Shown here: in pieces, positions 40,967 to 49,789 of the stretch
How the letters are laid out: each line of letters begins with the position of its first letter
Position numbering within the stretch: the stretch's first letter is position 1
NCBI GenBank assembly: GCA_025356695.1
Contig: JANXSE010000025.1
Span: forward strand, 1 to 53,498
DNA: 53,498 bases
Source of the DNA: Betaproteobacteria bacterium
Lineage (GTDB): Bacteria; Pseudomonadota; Gammaproteobacteria; Burkholderiales; SG8-41
Direction of reading: 5' to 3'
Program-made: the position numbers and the translations under genes
Notes under the pieces: generated by a model
Databases searched by the model: none
Told to the model about the DNA's origin: nothing
Seen by the model: the letters and a program-made list of their open reading frames with translations, nothing else

Positions 40967-42121
40967 ATGAAGCGGATTATGAAAATCAGAAACTGGATGG
41001 TGCTGCTGCCATTGCTGCTGGCGGCATGCGGCGGTCTGCCCACGATCCAGAGCGACAAGGTCGATTACAAGTCGCAAAGCTCGAAACTGCCGCCGCTGGA
41101 GATCCCTCCCGATCTGACCAAGCCCGGTACCGATGATCGTTTTGTGGTGCCCGACATCAATGCGCGCGGGCCGGCCAATGCCTCCGATTACAACAAGGAC
41201 CGCAGCGGACGTCCGAACGCGGCGACGTCGCTGGTGCTGCCATCACAGGACGATGCGCGCATCGAGCGTTCCGGCTCGCAACGCTGGCTGGTGGTGAAGG
41301 GTGAACCCGACGCCGTCTGGAACATCGCCAAGCAGTTCTGGCAGGAACTCGGCTTTATCGTCAACGTCGAGCTTCCCGACGCCGGTGTGCTGGAGACCGA
41401 TTGGGCGGAAAACCGCGCCAAGGTCGACGGCGGTGCGATCCGCAATTTTCTCGGCCGCGTGCTCGACAGCGTGTATTCGACCGCCGAACGCGACAAGTAC
41501 CGTACGCGCCTTGAACGCGGCAGCACCCCCGGCACCACTGAAATCTATATCAGTCATCGCGGCATGGAGGAGGTCTACACTACCACCGGCAGCCTTGGCA
41601 CCAAAGACACCAAATGGCAGCCGCGTCCGCCCGACCCCGAACTGGAGGCGGAGATGCTGCGCCGCCTGATGACGCGTTTCGGCGTGCAGCAGGAGCGTGC
41701 CAAAACCGAAGTCGCGTCTGCCGCCAAGCCGGCCCTGCGCGCGACACTGATCAAGGGTAAAGACGGCGCCGGCCAGTTGTCGGTGGACGATCAATTCGAC
41801 CGTGCCTGGCGCCGCGTCGGCCTCGCGCTCGATCGCGTCGGCTTTACGGTCGAGGACCGTGACCGCTCGAAGGGCCTCTACTTCGTGCGTTATGTCGACC
41901 CGGATGCCGATAACAAGACGGCGGAGTCCAAGGGCTTCTTTGCCAAGCTCAATCCGTTCAACAAGTCGGACAAGAAGGGCCCGCCCAGCGAGCAGTTCCG
42001 CATCCAGGTCAAGGACGCCGACGCCAACAGCGAAGTCAGCGTGCTGGGCAAGGACGGTGCGGTTGAAACATCCGCCACGGCTGCGCGTATTTTGTCGCTG
42101 CTCTACGAGCAGTTGAAGTGA
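40967..42121 (+). CDS. bamC: Outer-membrane assembly lipoprotein BamC
   Basis: A 384-aa lipoprotein (NlpB/BamC) of the BAM complex. The signal peptide ends in the lipobox LLAAC, giving a lipidated Cys near residue 21. The mature N-terminus is the flexible segment that contacts BamD (DKVDYKSQSSKLPPLEIPP). Two helix-grip domains follow at about 85-220 and 270-384. The start is the ATG at 40967, or possibly 40979. It sits between dapA and the MBL-fold gene as in relatives. Confidence 0.94.
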   Translation: MKRIMKIRNWMVLLPLLLAACGGLPTIQSDKVDYKSQSSKLPPLEIPPDLTKPGTDDRFVVPDINARGPANASDYNKDRSGRPNAATSLVLPSQDDARIERSGSQRWLVVKGEPDAVWNIAKQFWQELGFIVNVELPDAGVLETDWAENRAKVDGGAIRNFLGRVLDSVYSTAERDKYRTRLERGSTPGTTEIYISHRGMEEVYTTTGSLGTKDTKWQPRPPDPELEAEMLRRLMTRFGVQQERAKTEVASAAKPALRATLIKGKDGAGQLSVDDQFDRAWRRVGLALDRVGFTVEDRDRSKGLYFVRYVDPDADNKTAESKGFFAKLNPFNKSDKKGPPSEQFRIQVKDADANSEVSVLGKDGAVETSATAARILSLLYEQLK

Positions 42122-42188
42122 GCCGCGTTCGCGTCGTTCGCCGGGCCGCGCGCCCGGTCTGCGCTCTGCGCGGGGCAAAAAAACACTG

Positions 42189-42953
42189 ATGCGTTTTGCG
42201 TCGCTCGGCAGCGGCAGCGAGGGCAACGGGCTGGTCGTCGAGTGCGGTGGCACGCGCCTGCTCGCCGATTGCGGCTTCGGTCTGGCCGAAACCGTCGCCC
42301 GTCTGGCGCGCCTCGGTATCGAGGCGGAATCAGTCGATGCGGTCCTGGTCACGCATGAACACGATGACCATGTCGGCGGCGTCGCGAGATTCGCGCGCAA
42401 ATACAAAAAGCCGGTGTGGCTGACCCATGGCACGCTGCAGGCGTCGATGGCGGTGATGTCCGGCGTAGAGAATGTGCGGGTGTTCGACTGTCACCAGCGC
42501 TTTTCCATCGGCGCGATCGAGGTCGAGCCCTACACGGTGCCGCACGATGCGCGCGAACCCTCGCAGTTTGTGTTCGGCGACGGCAACGTGCGCTTGGGTC
42601 TGCTGACCGACGCCGGTTCGCTCACCGCGCATATGCGGGAAGTGCTGAACAATCTCGACGGGTTCGTGCTCGAATGCAATCATGATCCGGAACTGTTGCG
42701 CAACAGCAGTTATCCGGAACGGCTCAAGCAGCGCATCGGCGGCCGCTTCGGCCATCTGTCAAACGAGGCGGCGGCGGAATTGCTGGCAGGGCTCGAGCGC
42801 AGCCGTTTGAAGCATGTCATCGCCGCACATTTGAGCCAGAAGAACAACCGTCCCGCACTGGCGATTGCGGCGCTGGCGCGCGCGCTTTCCTGTGCGGAAG
42901 ATTGGATTTGTGTCGCCGACCAAGCGCAGGGTTTCGACTGGCGGGAGATTTGA
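42189..42953 (+). CDS. MBL-fold metallo-hydrolase (YycJ-like)
   Basis: A 254-aa metallo-beta-lactamase-fold protein of the YycJ/WalJ-like nuclease-type group. The metal motif is THEHDDHVGG (about residues 55-64), then HDAREPSQF, TDAGSL and a final AAHLSQKNN supplying further ligands. It starts with the typical SLGSGSEGN. The third gene of the dapA operon, it ends 35 bp before a strong terminator. A role in DNA repair or RNA processing is suggested only by family. Confidence 0.93.
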   Translation: MRFASLGSGSEGNGLVVECGGTRLLADCGFGLAETVARLARLGIEAESVDAVLVTHEHDDHVGGVARFARKYKKPVWLTHGTLQASMAVMSGVENVRVFDCHQRFSIGAIEVEPYTVPHDAREPSQFVFGDGNVRLGLLTDAGSLTAHMREVLNNLDGFVLECNHDPELLRNSSYPERLKQRIGGRFGHLSNEAAAELLAGLERSRLKHVIAAHLSQKNNRPALAIAALARALSCAEDWICVADQAQGFDWREI

Positions 42954-42985
42954 CCGCGGGCTGCATTGCGCGCGGTGTTCAGGTG

Positions 42986-43016
42986 AAAAAAAAGCCGGCC
43001 CGCAGGCCGGCTTTTT
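42986..43016. terminator. Bidirectional rho-independent terminator
   Basis: An A tract, an 8-bp stem AGCCGGCC/GGCCGGCT (42993-43000 and 43005-43012), a 4-nt loop and a T tract, placed between the convergent MBL-fold gene and the repeat lipoprotein gene. Confidence 0.92.
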
Positions 43017-43032
43017 CGTTCCGCAGACGCAA

Positions 43033-43296
43033 TTACTTCTTCATTGTGTCCTTGGCTGCTTCGGCTGCGCCTTTGGCGGCATCGGCCGCGCCTTTGGCTG
43101 CATCAGCTGCGCCCTTGGCGGCATCGGCTGCGCCCTTGGCGGCGTCTGCCGCGGCTTCAGGAGCCGGCGCCGGTGCCGGTGCCGGCGTGGCGGCCGGTGC
43201 CGGGGTTGCCGGAGCTTGCGGGGCCGGCGCGGGTTTTTCGCCGCAGGCAGTAAGGCCGAGCGCGAGAATGGCGGAAATCAGGAGGGTGCGTTTCAT
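43033..43296 (-). CDS. Small Ala-rich lipoprotein with heptad repeats
   Basis: An 87-aa lipoprotein. The signal peptide ends LGLTAC, so the Cys near residue 18 would be lipidated. A Pro/Ala stretch (residues 22-46) is followed by four AADAAKG-type heptads plus a fifth degenerate one, and a KDTMKK tail. The repeat should form an amphipathic alanine helix, as in LEA-like or Lpp-like proteins, and could anchor or space the outer membrane. The coding DNA is itself a 21-bp tandem repeat. It stands alone between two intergenic gaps, with its own terminator. Confidence 0.88.
   Translation of the reverse strand: MKRTLLISAILALGLTACGEKPAPAPQAPATPAPAATPAPAPAPAPEAAADAAKGAADAAKGAADAAKGAADAAKGAAEAAKDTMKK
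43046..43150. repeat. 21-bp tandem repeat inside the lipoprotein gene
   Basis: Four units of 21 bp (43067-43087, 43088-43108, 43109-43129, 43130-43150) with a fifth, more degenerate unit at 43046-43066. Each encodes one heptad on the minus strand. Most changes between units are at third codon positions, so protein sequence is held while DNA drifts. Confidence 0.9.
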
Positions 43297-43455
43297 GGTG
43301 TGTCCTCAAATAGTTGAATACGAATCATCAGCTGCGAAAAATTCTGCCTCTGGCAGGAATTCCTTTGAACGGCCGCAAATGCCGCCGCTCCGGAACGGAA
43401 TTGTATGCCCAACGCATCGGAAATTCCAGCACCGGCCGTTTTTCCTGCGTGATAC

Positions 43456-43956
43456 CTACAGGCCGGTCTGGTGCGCGGCTACGGCGGGCGCCGACGCCTG
43501 CCAGATTTCGTCGAAGCGCTTGAGCAATGAATGCGTTGCGGCGACATCGCCAATCGTCGCCGCGCCGCGTACATCGTTGTAATGAAAGCGGTGCACGAAA
43601 CGCGCCTCATCCGCAATTGAGAACGGGTCGTAAACGCGGCGCGCGACTGGCAGCGTCTGGCGGATTGCGATGCCGTGGCTGAATTGCCTGAGCAGCATGA
43701 TCAGGCGCGGACATTCGCGCACGATGTTGCCCGTTTCATGCAGCACGATATGAATGCGGTTGGTGCGTTTGGTCAGCAACAGCCGGCGCATCAGGTCGAA
43801 CCGCTGCGGCGTGTTGAACGCGTGGGTGATGCGGCGGTCGAAAATCCGCACCGTGTGCGTTGCGTTCGCGATCAACTCGTCCAGCGCTGCTTCATAGGCG
43901 ACATTGCCTTCGAGCTTGCGCTCGCCGGGCATGTTCTCTGGCGGCACGGGTTGCAT
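43456..43956 (-). CDS. Conserved hypothetical protein, phospholipase D-like fold suspected
   Basis: A 166-aa soluble protein I do not assign to a named enzyme. It has a VRIFDRRI strand followed by LTKRTNRIHIVLHE and FHYNDVRG. It resembles the betaproteobacterial conserved unknowns found next to acetyltransferase or ribosomal oxygenase genes, in which PLD-like backbones have lost the HKD motif; that relation is a guess. It begins 3 bp after the JmjC gene's stop on the same strand, so it belongs to that operon. Confidence 0.8.
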   Translation of the reverse strand: MQPVPPENMPGERKLEGNVAYEAALDELIANATHTVRIFDRRITHAFNTPQRFDLMRRLLLTKRTNRIHIVLHETGNIVRECPRLIMLLRQFSHGIAIRQTLPVARRVYDPFSIADEARFVHRFHYNDVRGAATIGDVAATHSLLKRFDEIWQASAPAVAAHQTGL

Positions 43957-43959
43957 GGC

Positions 43960-45141
43960 CTAGCGGCGGGCACGTGCGGCCGTCGGCCGTCGGTTGGACT
44001 TTTTGGCTGCCGGTTGCGAGGCACTCCTGCCAAACCGGAGGTAGCCCGAGGCATGCCAGTCTTGCAATAGTGCGAGCGCGGCACGGCTCAAGTGCGTGCC
44101 CGCGGCGATTGCGCGTTCATCGGCCAGCGTCCGCAGGATGCGCGCGTCGGTTGAGGTCACGACGATCGATTCGCCGTTGATGAAAAACGCTTTGCGGTCG
44201 AACAGCATGCGGGTTCTCAAATCCAGCTGCAGCCCGCGCTTGTCGGCCTGCTGCGCGAAGGTCGCGGTGCTCATGCGCGGCGGCGGGTCAAACACGACGC
44301 TCTGCCGCGGTTCGCTTAGCATTTCACCGAGGCAGCGGTCGATGTCCGCATTGCTCCAGCGTATTGACTCGATCATGCCGCGCAGGACGCCGCGCATCTG
44401 CGCGCTGATCTCGGCGGGATGGCGCCGCTGCTTGAGGCCGGGATCGCGGTAGACGCTGCCGTCTTGCAGGCGGTCCTGGAGGTAATCGAGAAAATGCGAC
44501 GCTACCTCGCGTTGCGCCGGCGCACGCATGCCGATCGACCAGGTCAGGCATGCGTCGAGCGCGGTGCCGTTGTGCGCGTAATGCGGCGGCAGATAGAGCA
44601 GATCGCCGCTTTGCATCACCAGATCGTGCTGCGCGCCAAAGCGCTTGAGTATCTTCAGCGGCACGCCGTCGATCAACGACAGATCGCGCTGCTTGCCGAA
44701 CTGCCAGCGGCGCGTGCCCGCGCCCTGCAGCAGAAATACATCGTAGCTGTCAAAGTGCGGACCGACACCGCCGCCGGGCGCGGCGTAACTGACCATCACA
44801 TCGTCCTGCCGCGCATAGGGGATGAAACCGAAATCGTTTTGCAGTTGTCTGGCCGCCGGCACCAGGGTATCAACGCCGTTCACCAGCAGCGTCCATTGGG
44901 TCGGCGGCAGTTGTGCGAAGTCGTGCCGGCGGAAAGGGCCGTGCCGCACCTGCCAGCGACGACCGCTGCCGATCACCAGACGCGATTCGGCATCGTCGCG
45001 GCAGGCCAGATCGATCAGATCGTCGCGTCCGAGCGCGGTGGCAAGGCCGGGCGCAATGCCGCGCAGCACGAGCGGCTTTTTCTGCCAGCAATCGCGCAGA
45101 AAACGGGCAATGCCAAATGTGGAAAGCGGGGTTTTCTTCAT
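43960..45141 (-). CDS. JmjC/cupin ribosomal oxygenase (RoxA/YcfD-like)
   Basis: A 393-aa 2-oxoglutarate/Fe(II)-dependent oxygenase like E. coli RoxA/YcfD, which hydroxylates an Arg of ribosomal protein L16. The facial triad is visible: His129 and Asp131 in GPHFDSYDVF, and His190 in YLPPHYAHNG. The N-terminal WQKKPLVLRG is characteristic. A C-terminal winged-helix-like dimerisation half (about 215-360) follows, then a basic Arg/Ala tail of about 25 residues. It leads an operon with the unknown gene downstream. Confidence 0.93.
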   Translation of the reverse strand: MKKTPLSTFGIARFLRDCWQKKPLVLRGIAPGLATALGRDDLIDLACRDDAESRLVIGSGRRWQVRHGPFRRHDFAQLPPTQWTLLVNGVDTLVPAARQLQNDFGFIPYARQDDVMVSYAAPGGGVGPHFDSYDVFLLQGAGTRRWQFGKQRDLSLIDGVPLKILKRFGAQHDLVMQSGDLLYLPPHYAHNGTALDACLTWSIGMRAPAQREVASHFLDYLQDRLQDGSVYRDPGLKQRRHPAEISAQMRGVLRGMIESIRWSNADIDRCLGEMLSEPRQSVVFDPPPRMSTATFAQQADKRGLQLDLRTRMLFDRKAFFINGESIVVTSTDARILRTLADERAIAAGTHLSRAALALLQDWHASGYLRFGRSASQPAAKKSNRRPTAARARR

Positions 45142-45220
45142 GTTTTTATTATAACTTCATGATTACAGGATCGGCTCCTGCGCGGTCCGGCCGGTGCGAT
45201 ACGCGTGAAAAAAAGCCGCA

Positions 45221-45248
45221 TTGCCGGGGTGAATACCTTTGCTACAAT
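45221..45248 (+). promoter_or_regulatory. Candidate sigma-70 promoter of the peroxiredoxin-slyD operon
   Basis: TTGCCG (45221-45226), a 16-bp spacer, and TACAAT (45243-45248). The start would be near 45255, about 30 nt before the peroxiredoxin ATG at 45285. Confidence 0.55.
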
Positions 45249-45284
45249 CGCCCCGTCGGGTTGCAAATTATTGCGGAGACTCGC

Positions 45285-45761
45285 ATGTTGCAGGTTGGCC
45301 AGCCAGCACCAGCATTCGATCTGCCCGATGCCGACATGGAGTGCGTCAGCCTGTCGACGTACCGCAACCGCAGGAATGTCGTGGTGTATTTTTATCCGCG
45401 CGACGACACGCCGGGCTGCACCATGGAATCGATCGACTTCAGCGATTTGCACGAGGAGTTCGATCGTTGCCAGACCGAGGTGCTCGGCATCAGCATGGAC
45501 GATTTCCTGAGCCACAGCGAGTTCCGGGACAAGTACGGTATCGCGGTAAAACTGCTGTCGGATGTCGAGGGCGAGGTGTGCGGCAATTACGGGGTATTGC
45601 AGGAAAAGGAACGCGACGGCGTGCGCAAAAACTGGATCCAGCGCTCGACCTTCGTCATTGATAAACGCGGCCTGATTGCGCAGGCGTGGTACGGCGTCAA
45701 ACCACGCGGACACGCCGCCGACGTATTGCAAACAATAAGGAGCACGGGCAAATGCAAGTAG
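45285..45761 (+). CDS. bcp: Peroxiredoxin (Bcp/PrxQ family), one-Cys form
   Basis: A 158-aa thiol peroxidase of the Bcp/PrxQ family. The peroxidatic Cys45 sits in DTPGCTMES. In E. coli Bcp the resolving Cys is five residues later; here that position is Ile50, so the enzyme must use another thiol (Cys20, Cys60s region or Cys in GEVCGNYG) or an external reductant. The ATG at 45285 has GGAG 7 nt ahead; the open frame extends much further up but without similarity. Its stop overlaps the next gene by 10 bp. Confidence 0.92.
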   Translation: MLQVGQPAPAFDLPDADMECVSLSTYRNRRNVVVYFYPRDDTPGCTMESIDFSDLHEEFDRCQTEVLGISMDDFLSHSEFRDKYGIAVKLLSDVEGEVCGNYGVLQEKERDGVRKNWIQRSTFVIDKRGLIAQAWYGVKPRGHAADVLQTIRSTGKCK

Positions 45762-46231
45762 CACAGGACATGGTGGTTAAACTGCAATACGAACTGCGCA
45801 ATTCGGAAGGCGAAGTGCTGGAAAAAACGGAAGAGGCCCTTGAATACCTGCACGGCGGCCATCAAGGCATGTTCCCGCGCATCGAAGAGGCGCTTGAAGG
45901 CAAAAAAGCCGGCGAGTCCTGCGAGGTTTATCTGCAGCCATCCGATGCGTTCGGCGATTACGATGAATCGCTGGTGCAGATCGAGCCGCGCGACAAGTTT
46001 CCGAAAGACATTGAAGTCGGCATGCGCTTCGAGGGCGGCGCCGAGGAAGGGCACGGCACGGTGGTTTATACCGTCACCGACATTGCCGACGGCAAGGTGG
46101 TAGTCGACGGTAATCATCCGCTCGCCGGCATGGCGCTGCGTTTCAACTGCACGGTCGAGAACGTGCGTGCGCCGACGGCGGAAGAACTCGAGCACGGGCA
46201 TGTGCACGGCGCGCACGGTCACGATCACTGA
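45752..46231 (+). CDS. SlyD-like FKBP peptidyl-prolyl isomerase
   Basis: A 159-aa FKBP-type prolyl isomerase and chaperone with an inserted IF domain (about 70-125), as in SlyD. LEYLHGGHQGMFPRIEEAL is the FKBP signature, and the extended C-terminus is His rich (HGHVHGAHGHDH), which could bind nickel or zinc. Start ATG 45752 follows AAGGAG and overlaps the peroxiredoxin stop, so the two are translationally linked. Confidence 0.93.
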   Translation: MQVAQDMVVKLQYELRNSEGEVLEKTEEALEYLHGGHQGMFPRIEEALEGKKAGESCEVYLQPSDAFGDYDESLVQIEPRDKFPKDIEVGMRFEGGAEEGHGTVVYTVTDIADGKVVVDGNHPLAGMALRFNCTVENVRAPTAEELEHGHVHGAHGHDH

Positions 46232-46244
46232 GCAGACCTGGTTT

Positions 46245-47150
46245 TCAGCGGCCTGGGCTGACTGAAAACTGCACGCGGCCGCTGTTTTTGCTGACACGCA
46301 CCTGCAGCCAGTTGACGTCCGGGCTGCCGAACACCTCCGCGCGCGTGAAATTGGCAAGCGGTTTTCCGCTCTGCGGATCTTTCAGCGGTTGATCGACGCG
46401 GTAGATGTGGGTGTCGCCGTGGCCCAGCAGCACGGCACCGCCGAAGTCCGCCGTCTCGTGCGCGAGCGCGGCGAGCAGCGTGTCGTAACCGCGGCGCGGA
46501 TTACCCGAGCGCAAAAACGGATTGGCCTGCATCAGCACGACGATGCCGCGCGCATTCTGCGTGCGCGCTTGCGCGAACGTCTGCCGCAGCCAGGCGAGGG
46601 CAGCTGCGGTGCGTTCAGCGGCTTCCTGCGGCATCCTCGAATTGTTGTCACCGCCGGGAAAATTGAGCGCGACAAACAAAACGCCCTCGTGTTGCCAGCG
46701 CATATGTTCGGGGTAGCGCGGTGCCGCCGTATCGTCGCTTTGCCGCGACAGCCTGAGCGGCGTCTGGCCGAGGCTTGCCCCGCTGTTGAAAAAACGCGTG
46801 CGCAATGCGGCGAGCCGTTCCAGCGGATCGTAACCGCCGGCAAACAGGCGGTGGCAGTCGGTCCATTCATTGTCGCCCGGGATGTAAATGAAGGCGTGCC
46901 GCGATGCTTCAAACATCGCGTGGCGCTGTGCGAACACCGCGTCGCCGCAGGACGTCAGGCCGCTTTTGAAGTCGCCGACGTGGACCACAAACGCAAGCTC
47001 GTGACGGTTGATGTCCTGCAGCATGTCGGCAAACGGCGCTTCTTCGCTGCTGCCGTAGGGCGTGTCGCCCAGCAGTGCGAACGAAAAATCAGCGCTTGCG
47101 CCGCTGCTGAACGTCAGTGCGAGCAACGCGATGACGGCGCGCAGGTTCAT
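46245..47150 (-). CDS. Secreted metallophosphoesterase-like protein
   Basis: A 301-aa exported protein with a signal peptide ([17 protein letters not shown], cleaved after SASA-type site near ADFSF). The metallophosphatase-like motifs are [26 protein letters not shown] and a late [10 protein letters not shown], which together resemble the calcineurin-like D-x-H, GD, GNH(D) and GHxH series with some substitutions (GDNEW for GNHE). It is coupled to mutS by an ATGA overlap. Its substrate is unknown. Confidence 0.86.
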   Translation of the reverse strand: MNLRAVIALLALTFSSGASADFSFALLGDTPYGSSEEAPFADMLQDINRHELAFVVHVGDFKSGLTSCGDAVFAQRHAMFEASRHAFIYIPGDNEWTDCHRLFAGGYDPLERLAALRTRFFNSGASLGQTPLRLSRQSDDTAAPRYPEHMRWQHEGVLFVALNFPGGDNNSRMPQEAAERTAAALAWLRQTFAQARTQNARGIVVLMQANPFLRSGNPRRGYDTLLAALAHETADFGGAVLLGHGDTHIYRVDQPLKDPQSGKPLANFTRAEVFGSPDVNWLQVRVSKNSGRVQFSVSPGR

Positions 47151-49726
47151 GCGTCGAGCAGTTTGCGGATGTCGTAGAGCGCTTCGAGCGCCTGTTTGGG
47201 TGTCAGCGCGTCGGGATCCAGCGCCTGCAGTTTTACCAGCAACGCCGGGTTGACCGGCGCCTCCGGCTCGGTGGCCAGAGCGCCCGGCGCCGAGAACAGA
47301 TCCGGCTGGCGGTCGCGTGCCACGCTTGCCGCCTCTAACTCGAAAAGATGTTTTTTCGCGGCACGGATGACGGCCGCCGGTATGCCCGCCAGTTGCGCCA
47401 CCTGCAGGCCGTAACTCTGGTTGGCCGGGCCTTCCTCGACGCTGTGCAGAAAGACGATGCGGTCCCTGTGTTCGACTGCGTCGAGATGCACGTTGATCGC
47501 GTGCTTGAATTCCTGCGTGAGGCGCGTCAGTTCGAAGTAATGCGTGGCGAACAGCGTGAGACACTTATTGGCGTCGAGCAGCTGGCGGGCGATCGCCCAC
47601 GCCAGCGCGAGGCCGTCGAAGGTCGAAGTGCCGCGGCCGATTTCGTCCATCAGCACGAGGCTGGCCGGCGTGCCGTGATGCAGGATATAGGCCGCTTCGG
47701 TCATTTCAACCATGAAGGTCGAGCGCCCGCCGGCCAGATCGTCGGCAGCACCGATGCGCGTGAAGATGCGGTCGAGTGCGCCAATGACGGCGCGTTTGGC
47801 CGGTACGAAGGAGCCGCAATGCGCGAGCAGCGCAATCAGCGCGACCTGCCGCATGTAGGTTGATTTGCCGCCCATGTTCGGGCCCGTCACCAGCAGCAGC
47901 TGTCGCGCTGGCGAGAGCTGCGTGTCGTTGGCGACGAAATTGTCGATTTGCTGCTCGACCACCGGATGACGTCCGCTCTCGATTTCGATGATGGCTGTGT
48001 CGACCAGTTCGGGTTCGCACAGCGACAGTGTCTGCGCGCGTTCGGCGAAGGTCGTCAGCAGATCGATTTCGGCGAGCGCACCGGCGACGCGCTGCAGCGC
48101 GGAGATCTCCGGTGCGAGCGCATCGAGCACCTGGTCGTAGAGCAGTTTTTCGCGCGCCAGCGCGCGGTCCTGCGCGGAGAGCGCCTTGTCTTCGAAGATC
48201 TTGAGTTCCGGCGTGATGTAGCGCTCGGCATTTTTCAGCGTCTGCCGGCGGCGGTAATCGTCGGGCACTTTCTCCGACTGCGCGCGCGTGACCTCGATGT
48301 AGAAGCCATGCACGCGGTTGTATTCGACCTTGAGCGTGGTAATGCCGCTCCTCGCGCGTTCGCGCGCTTCAAGGTCGAGCAGGAACTGTCCGCAGTTGTT
48401 CTGGATGGCGCGCAGTTCGTCCAGATCCGGATCGAAGCCGTCGGCGATCACGCCGCCTTCGCGCAGCACCGCCGACGGTTCGGCGAGGATGGCGCGCGTC
48501 AACAGCGAATGCGCCGATTCGAGCGGGCGCGCTTCCTGCGCGAGCTCCTGCAGGCGCGGGCTGCCGAGCCGCGCGAGCTGCGCGCTGATGGCGGGAAGCT
48601 GGGACAGCGTGTCGCGCAGGCCCGAGAGGTCGCGCGGTCGCGCACTCTTGAGCGCGATGCGCGCCGTGATGCGCTCGACGTCGGTGCAGGTTTTGAGTGC
48701 GCTGCGCAATGCATCCGCCGCGAAGTCGCCGTCGCCGGCCAGCAGGCCGACCGCGGCCAGACGCGTGCGCACCGTTTTGTGATCGCGCAGCGGATGATGC
48801 AGCGTGTGGCGCAACAGGCGGCTGCCCATGCCGGTGGCGCAGCTGTCGAACAGCGAGAGCAGCGTCGGCGCCGCTTCGCCGCGGATGGTTTCGGAAATCT
48901 CCAGATTGCGCCGCGTCGCCGGGTCGATGCCGATATAGGTGGCGCTGTCTTCCACCGACAGACCGCTGATATGGGCGATCGAATTGCCCTGTGTGGCGCG
49001 CGCGTATTCGATCAGCGCACCGGCGGCGCAGACGGCGGCGGGCAGGCGGTCGATGCCAAAGGCGCTCAGATCATGCGTGTTGAACTGGCGCGTCAGCGCG
49101 CGGCGCGCGGCCTCGTCATCAAATTGCCACACCGGCAGGCGCTTCACCGCGAAGCCCGGATTTTCCGGCAGCACGATGGAAGAGGATTCGGCGACCAGCA
49201 CTTCGGCCGGTCGCAGGCGTTCAAGTTCGCCGGCAAGTTGTTCCCTGCTGGTGACCGCGGCACGCATGCGGCCGGCGGCCAGCGCCAGCCATGCCATGCC
49301 AATCTCGTTTTGCTGCGGCCACAGCGCAAGCAGCACGTTGTCGCGTTTGTCGTCGAGCAATGCCGCGTCGGTCAGCGTGCCTGGCGTGACTATGCGCGTA
49401 ACCTTGCGCTCGACCGGGCCCTTTGATGTGGTCGGGTCGCCGATCTGTTCGCACACCGCCACCGACTCGCCGCATTTCACCAATTTGGCGAGGTATTGCT
49501 CGACGGCGTGATACGGCACGCCCGCCATCTTGATCGGTTCGCCGGCCGAGGCGCCACGCGCCGTCAGCGTGATGTCGAGGAGGCGTGCCGCCTTTTCGGC
49601 ATCGCCGAAAAACAGCTCGTAAAAATCCCCCATGCGGTAAAACAACAGCATGTCGGGGTGGTCTGCCTTGATGCGCAGATACTGCTGCATCATCGGCGTA
49701 TGTTTGCTCAATCCGGGGTCGTTCAA
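47147..49726 (-). CDS. mutS: DNA mismatch repair protein MutS
   Basis: An 859-aa mismatch-recognition ATPase. The TTG at 49726 is chosen: it follows AAGGAAG and places the HTPMMQQYL motif as in E. coli (853 aa). A GTG at 49777 lies 17 codons upstream. Mismatch-binding Phe35-x-Glu37 is in MGDFYELF. Connector and lever domains follow, and the ATPase has Walker [12 protein letters not shown], Walker [17 protein letters not shown] and [14 protein letters not shown] loops. Domains are complete, so it looks functional. The last codon overlaps the start of the metallophosphoesterase-like gene as ATGA. Confidence 0.97.
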   Translation of the reverse strand: MNDPGLSKHTPMMQQYLRIKADHPDMLLFYRMGDFYELFFGDAEKAARLLDITLTARGASAGEPIKMAGVPYHAVEQYLAKLVKCGESVAVCEQIGDPTTSKGPVERKVTRIVTPGTLTDAALLDDKRDNVLLALWPQQNEIGMAWLALAAGRMRAAVTSREQLAGELERLRPAEVLVAESSSIVLPENPGFAVKRLPVWQFDDEAARRALTRQFNTHDLSAFGIDRLPAAVCAAGALIEYARATQGNSIAHISGLSVEDSATYIGIDPATRRNLEISETIRGEAAPTLLSLFDSCATGMGSRLLRHTLHHPLRDHKTVRTRLAAVGLLAGDGDFAADALRSALKTCTDVERITARIALKSARPRDLSGLRDTLSQLPAISAQLARLGSPRLQELAQEARPLESAHSLLTRAILAEPSAVLREGGVIADGFDPDLDELRAIQNNCGQFLLDLEARERARSGITTLKVEYNRVHGFYIEVTRAQSEKVPDDYRRRQTLKNAERYITPELKIFEDKALSAQDRALAREKLLYDQVLDALAPEISALQRVAGALAEIDLLTTFAERAQTLSLCEPELVDTAIIEIESGRHPVVEQQIDNFVANDTQLSPARQLLLVTGPNMGGKSTYMRQVALIALLAHCGSFVPAKRAVIGALDRIFTRIGAADDLAGGRSTFMVEMTEAAYILHHGTPASLVLMDEIGRGTSTFDGLALAWAIARQLLDANKCLTLFATHYFELTRLTQEFKHAINVHLDAVEHRDRIVFLHSVEEGPANQSYGLQVAQLAGIPAAVIRAAKKHLFELEAASVARDRQPDLFSAPGALATEPEAPVNPALLVKLQALDPDALTPKQALEALYDIRKLLDA

Positions 49727-49789
49727 GTCGCTGTCTTCCTTGGGGAAATCACTCGTAAATATTTTTTCGCATGGCACTTCGAATGAAAA

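Noticed and set aside
46241..46269. GTTTTCAG/CTGAAAAC hairpin between slyD and the phosphoesterase gene as a terminator
   Set aside because: The stem is A/T rich with a 13-nt loop and no following T run, so it is weak evidence only.
47948..49426. A 492-codon open frame on the plus strand across mutS
   Set aside because: It is antisense to a complete mutS, is Arg/Ala/Gln rich with no domain, and reflects GC-rich codon bias in the opposite strand.
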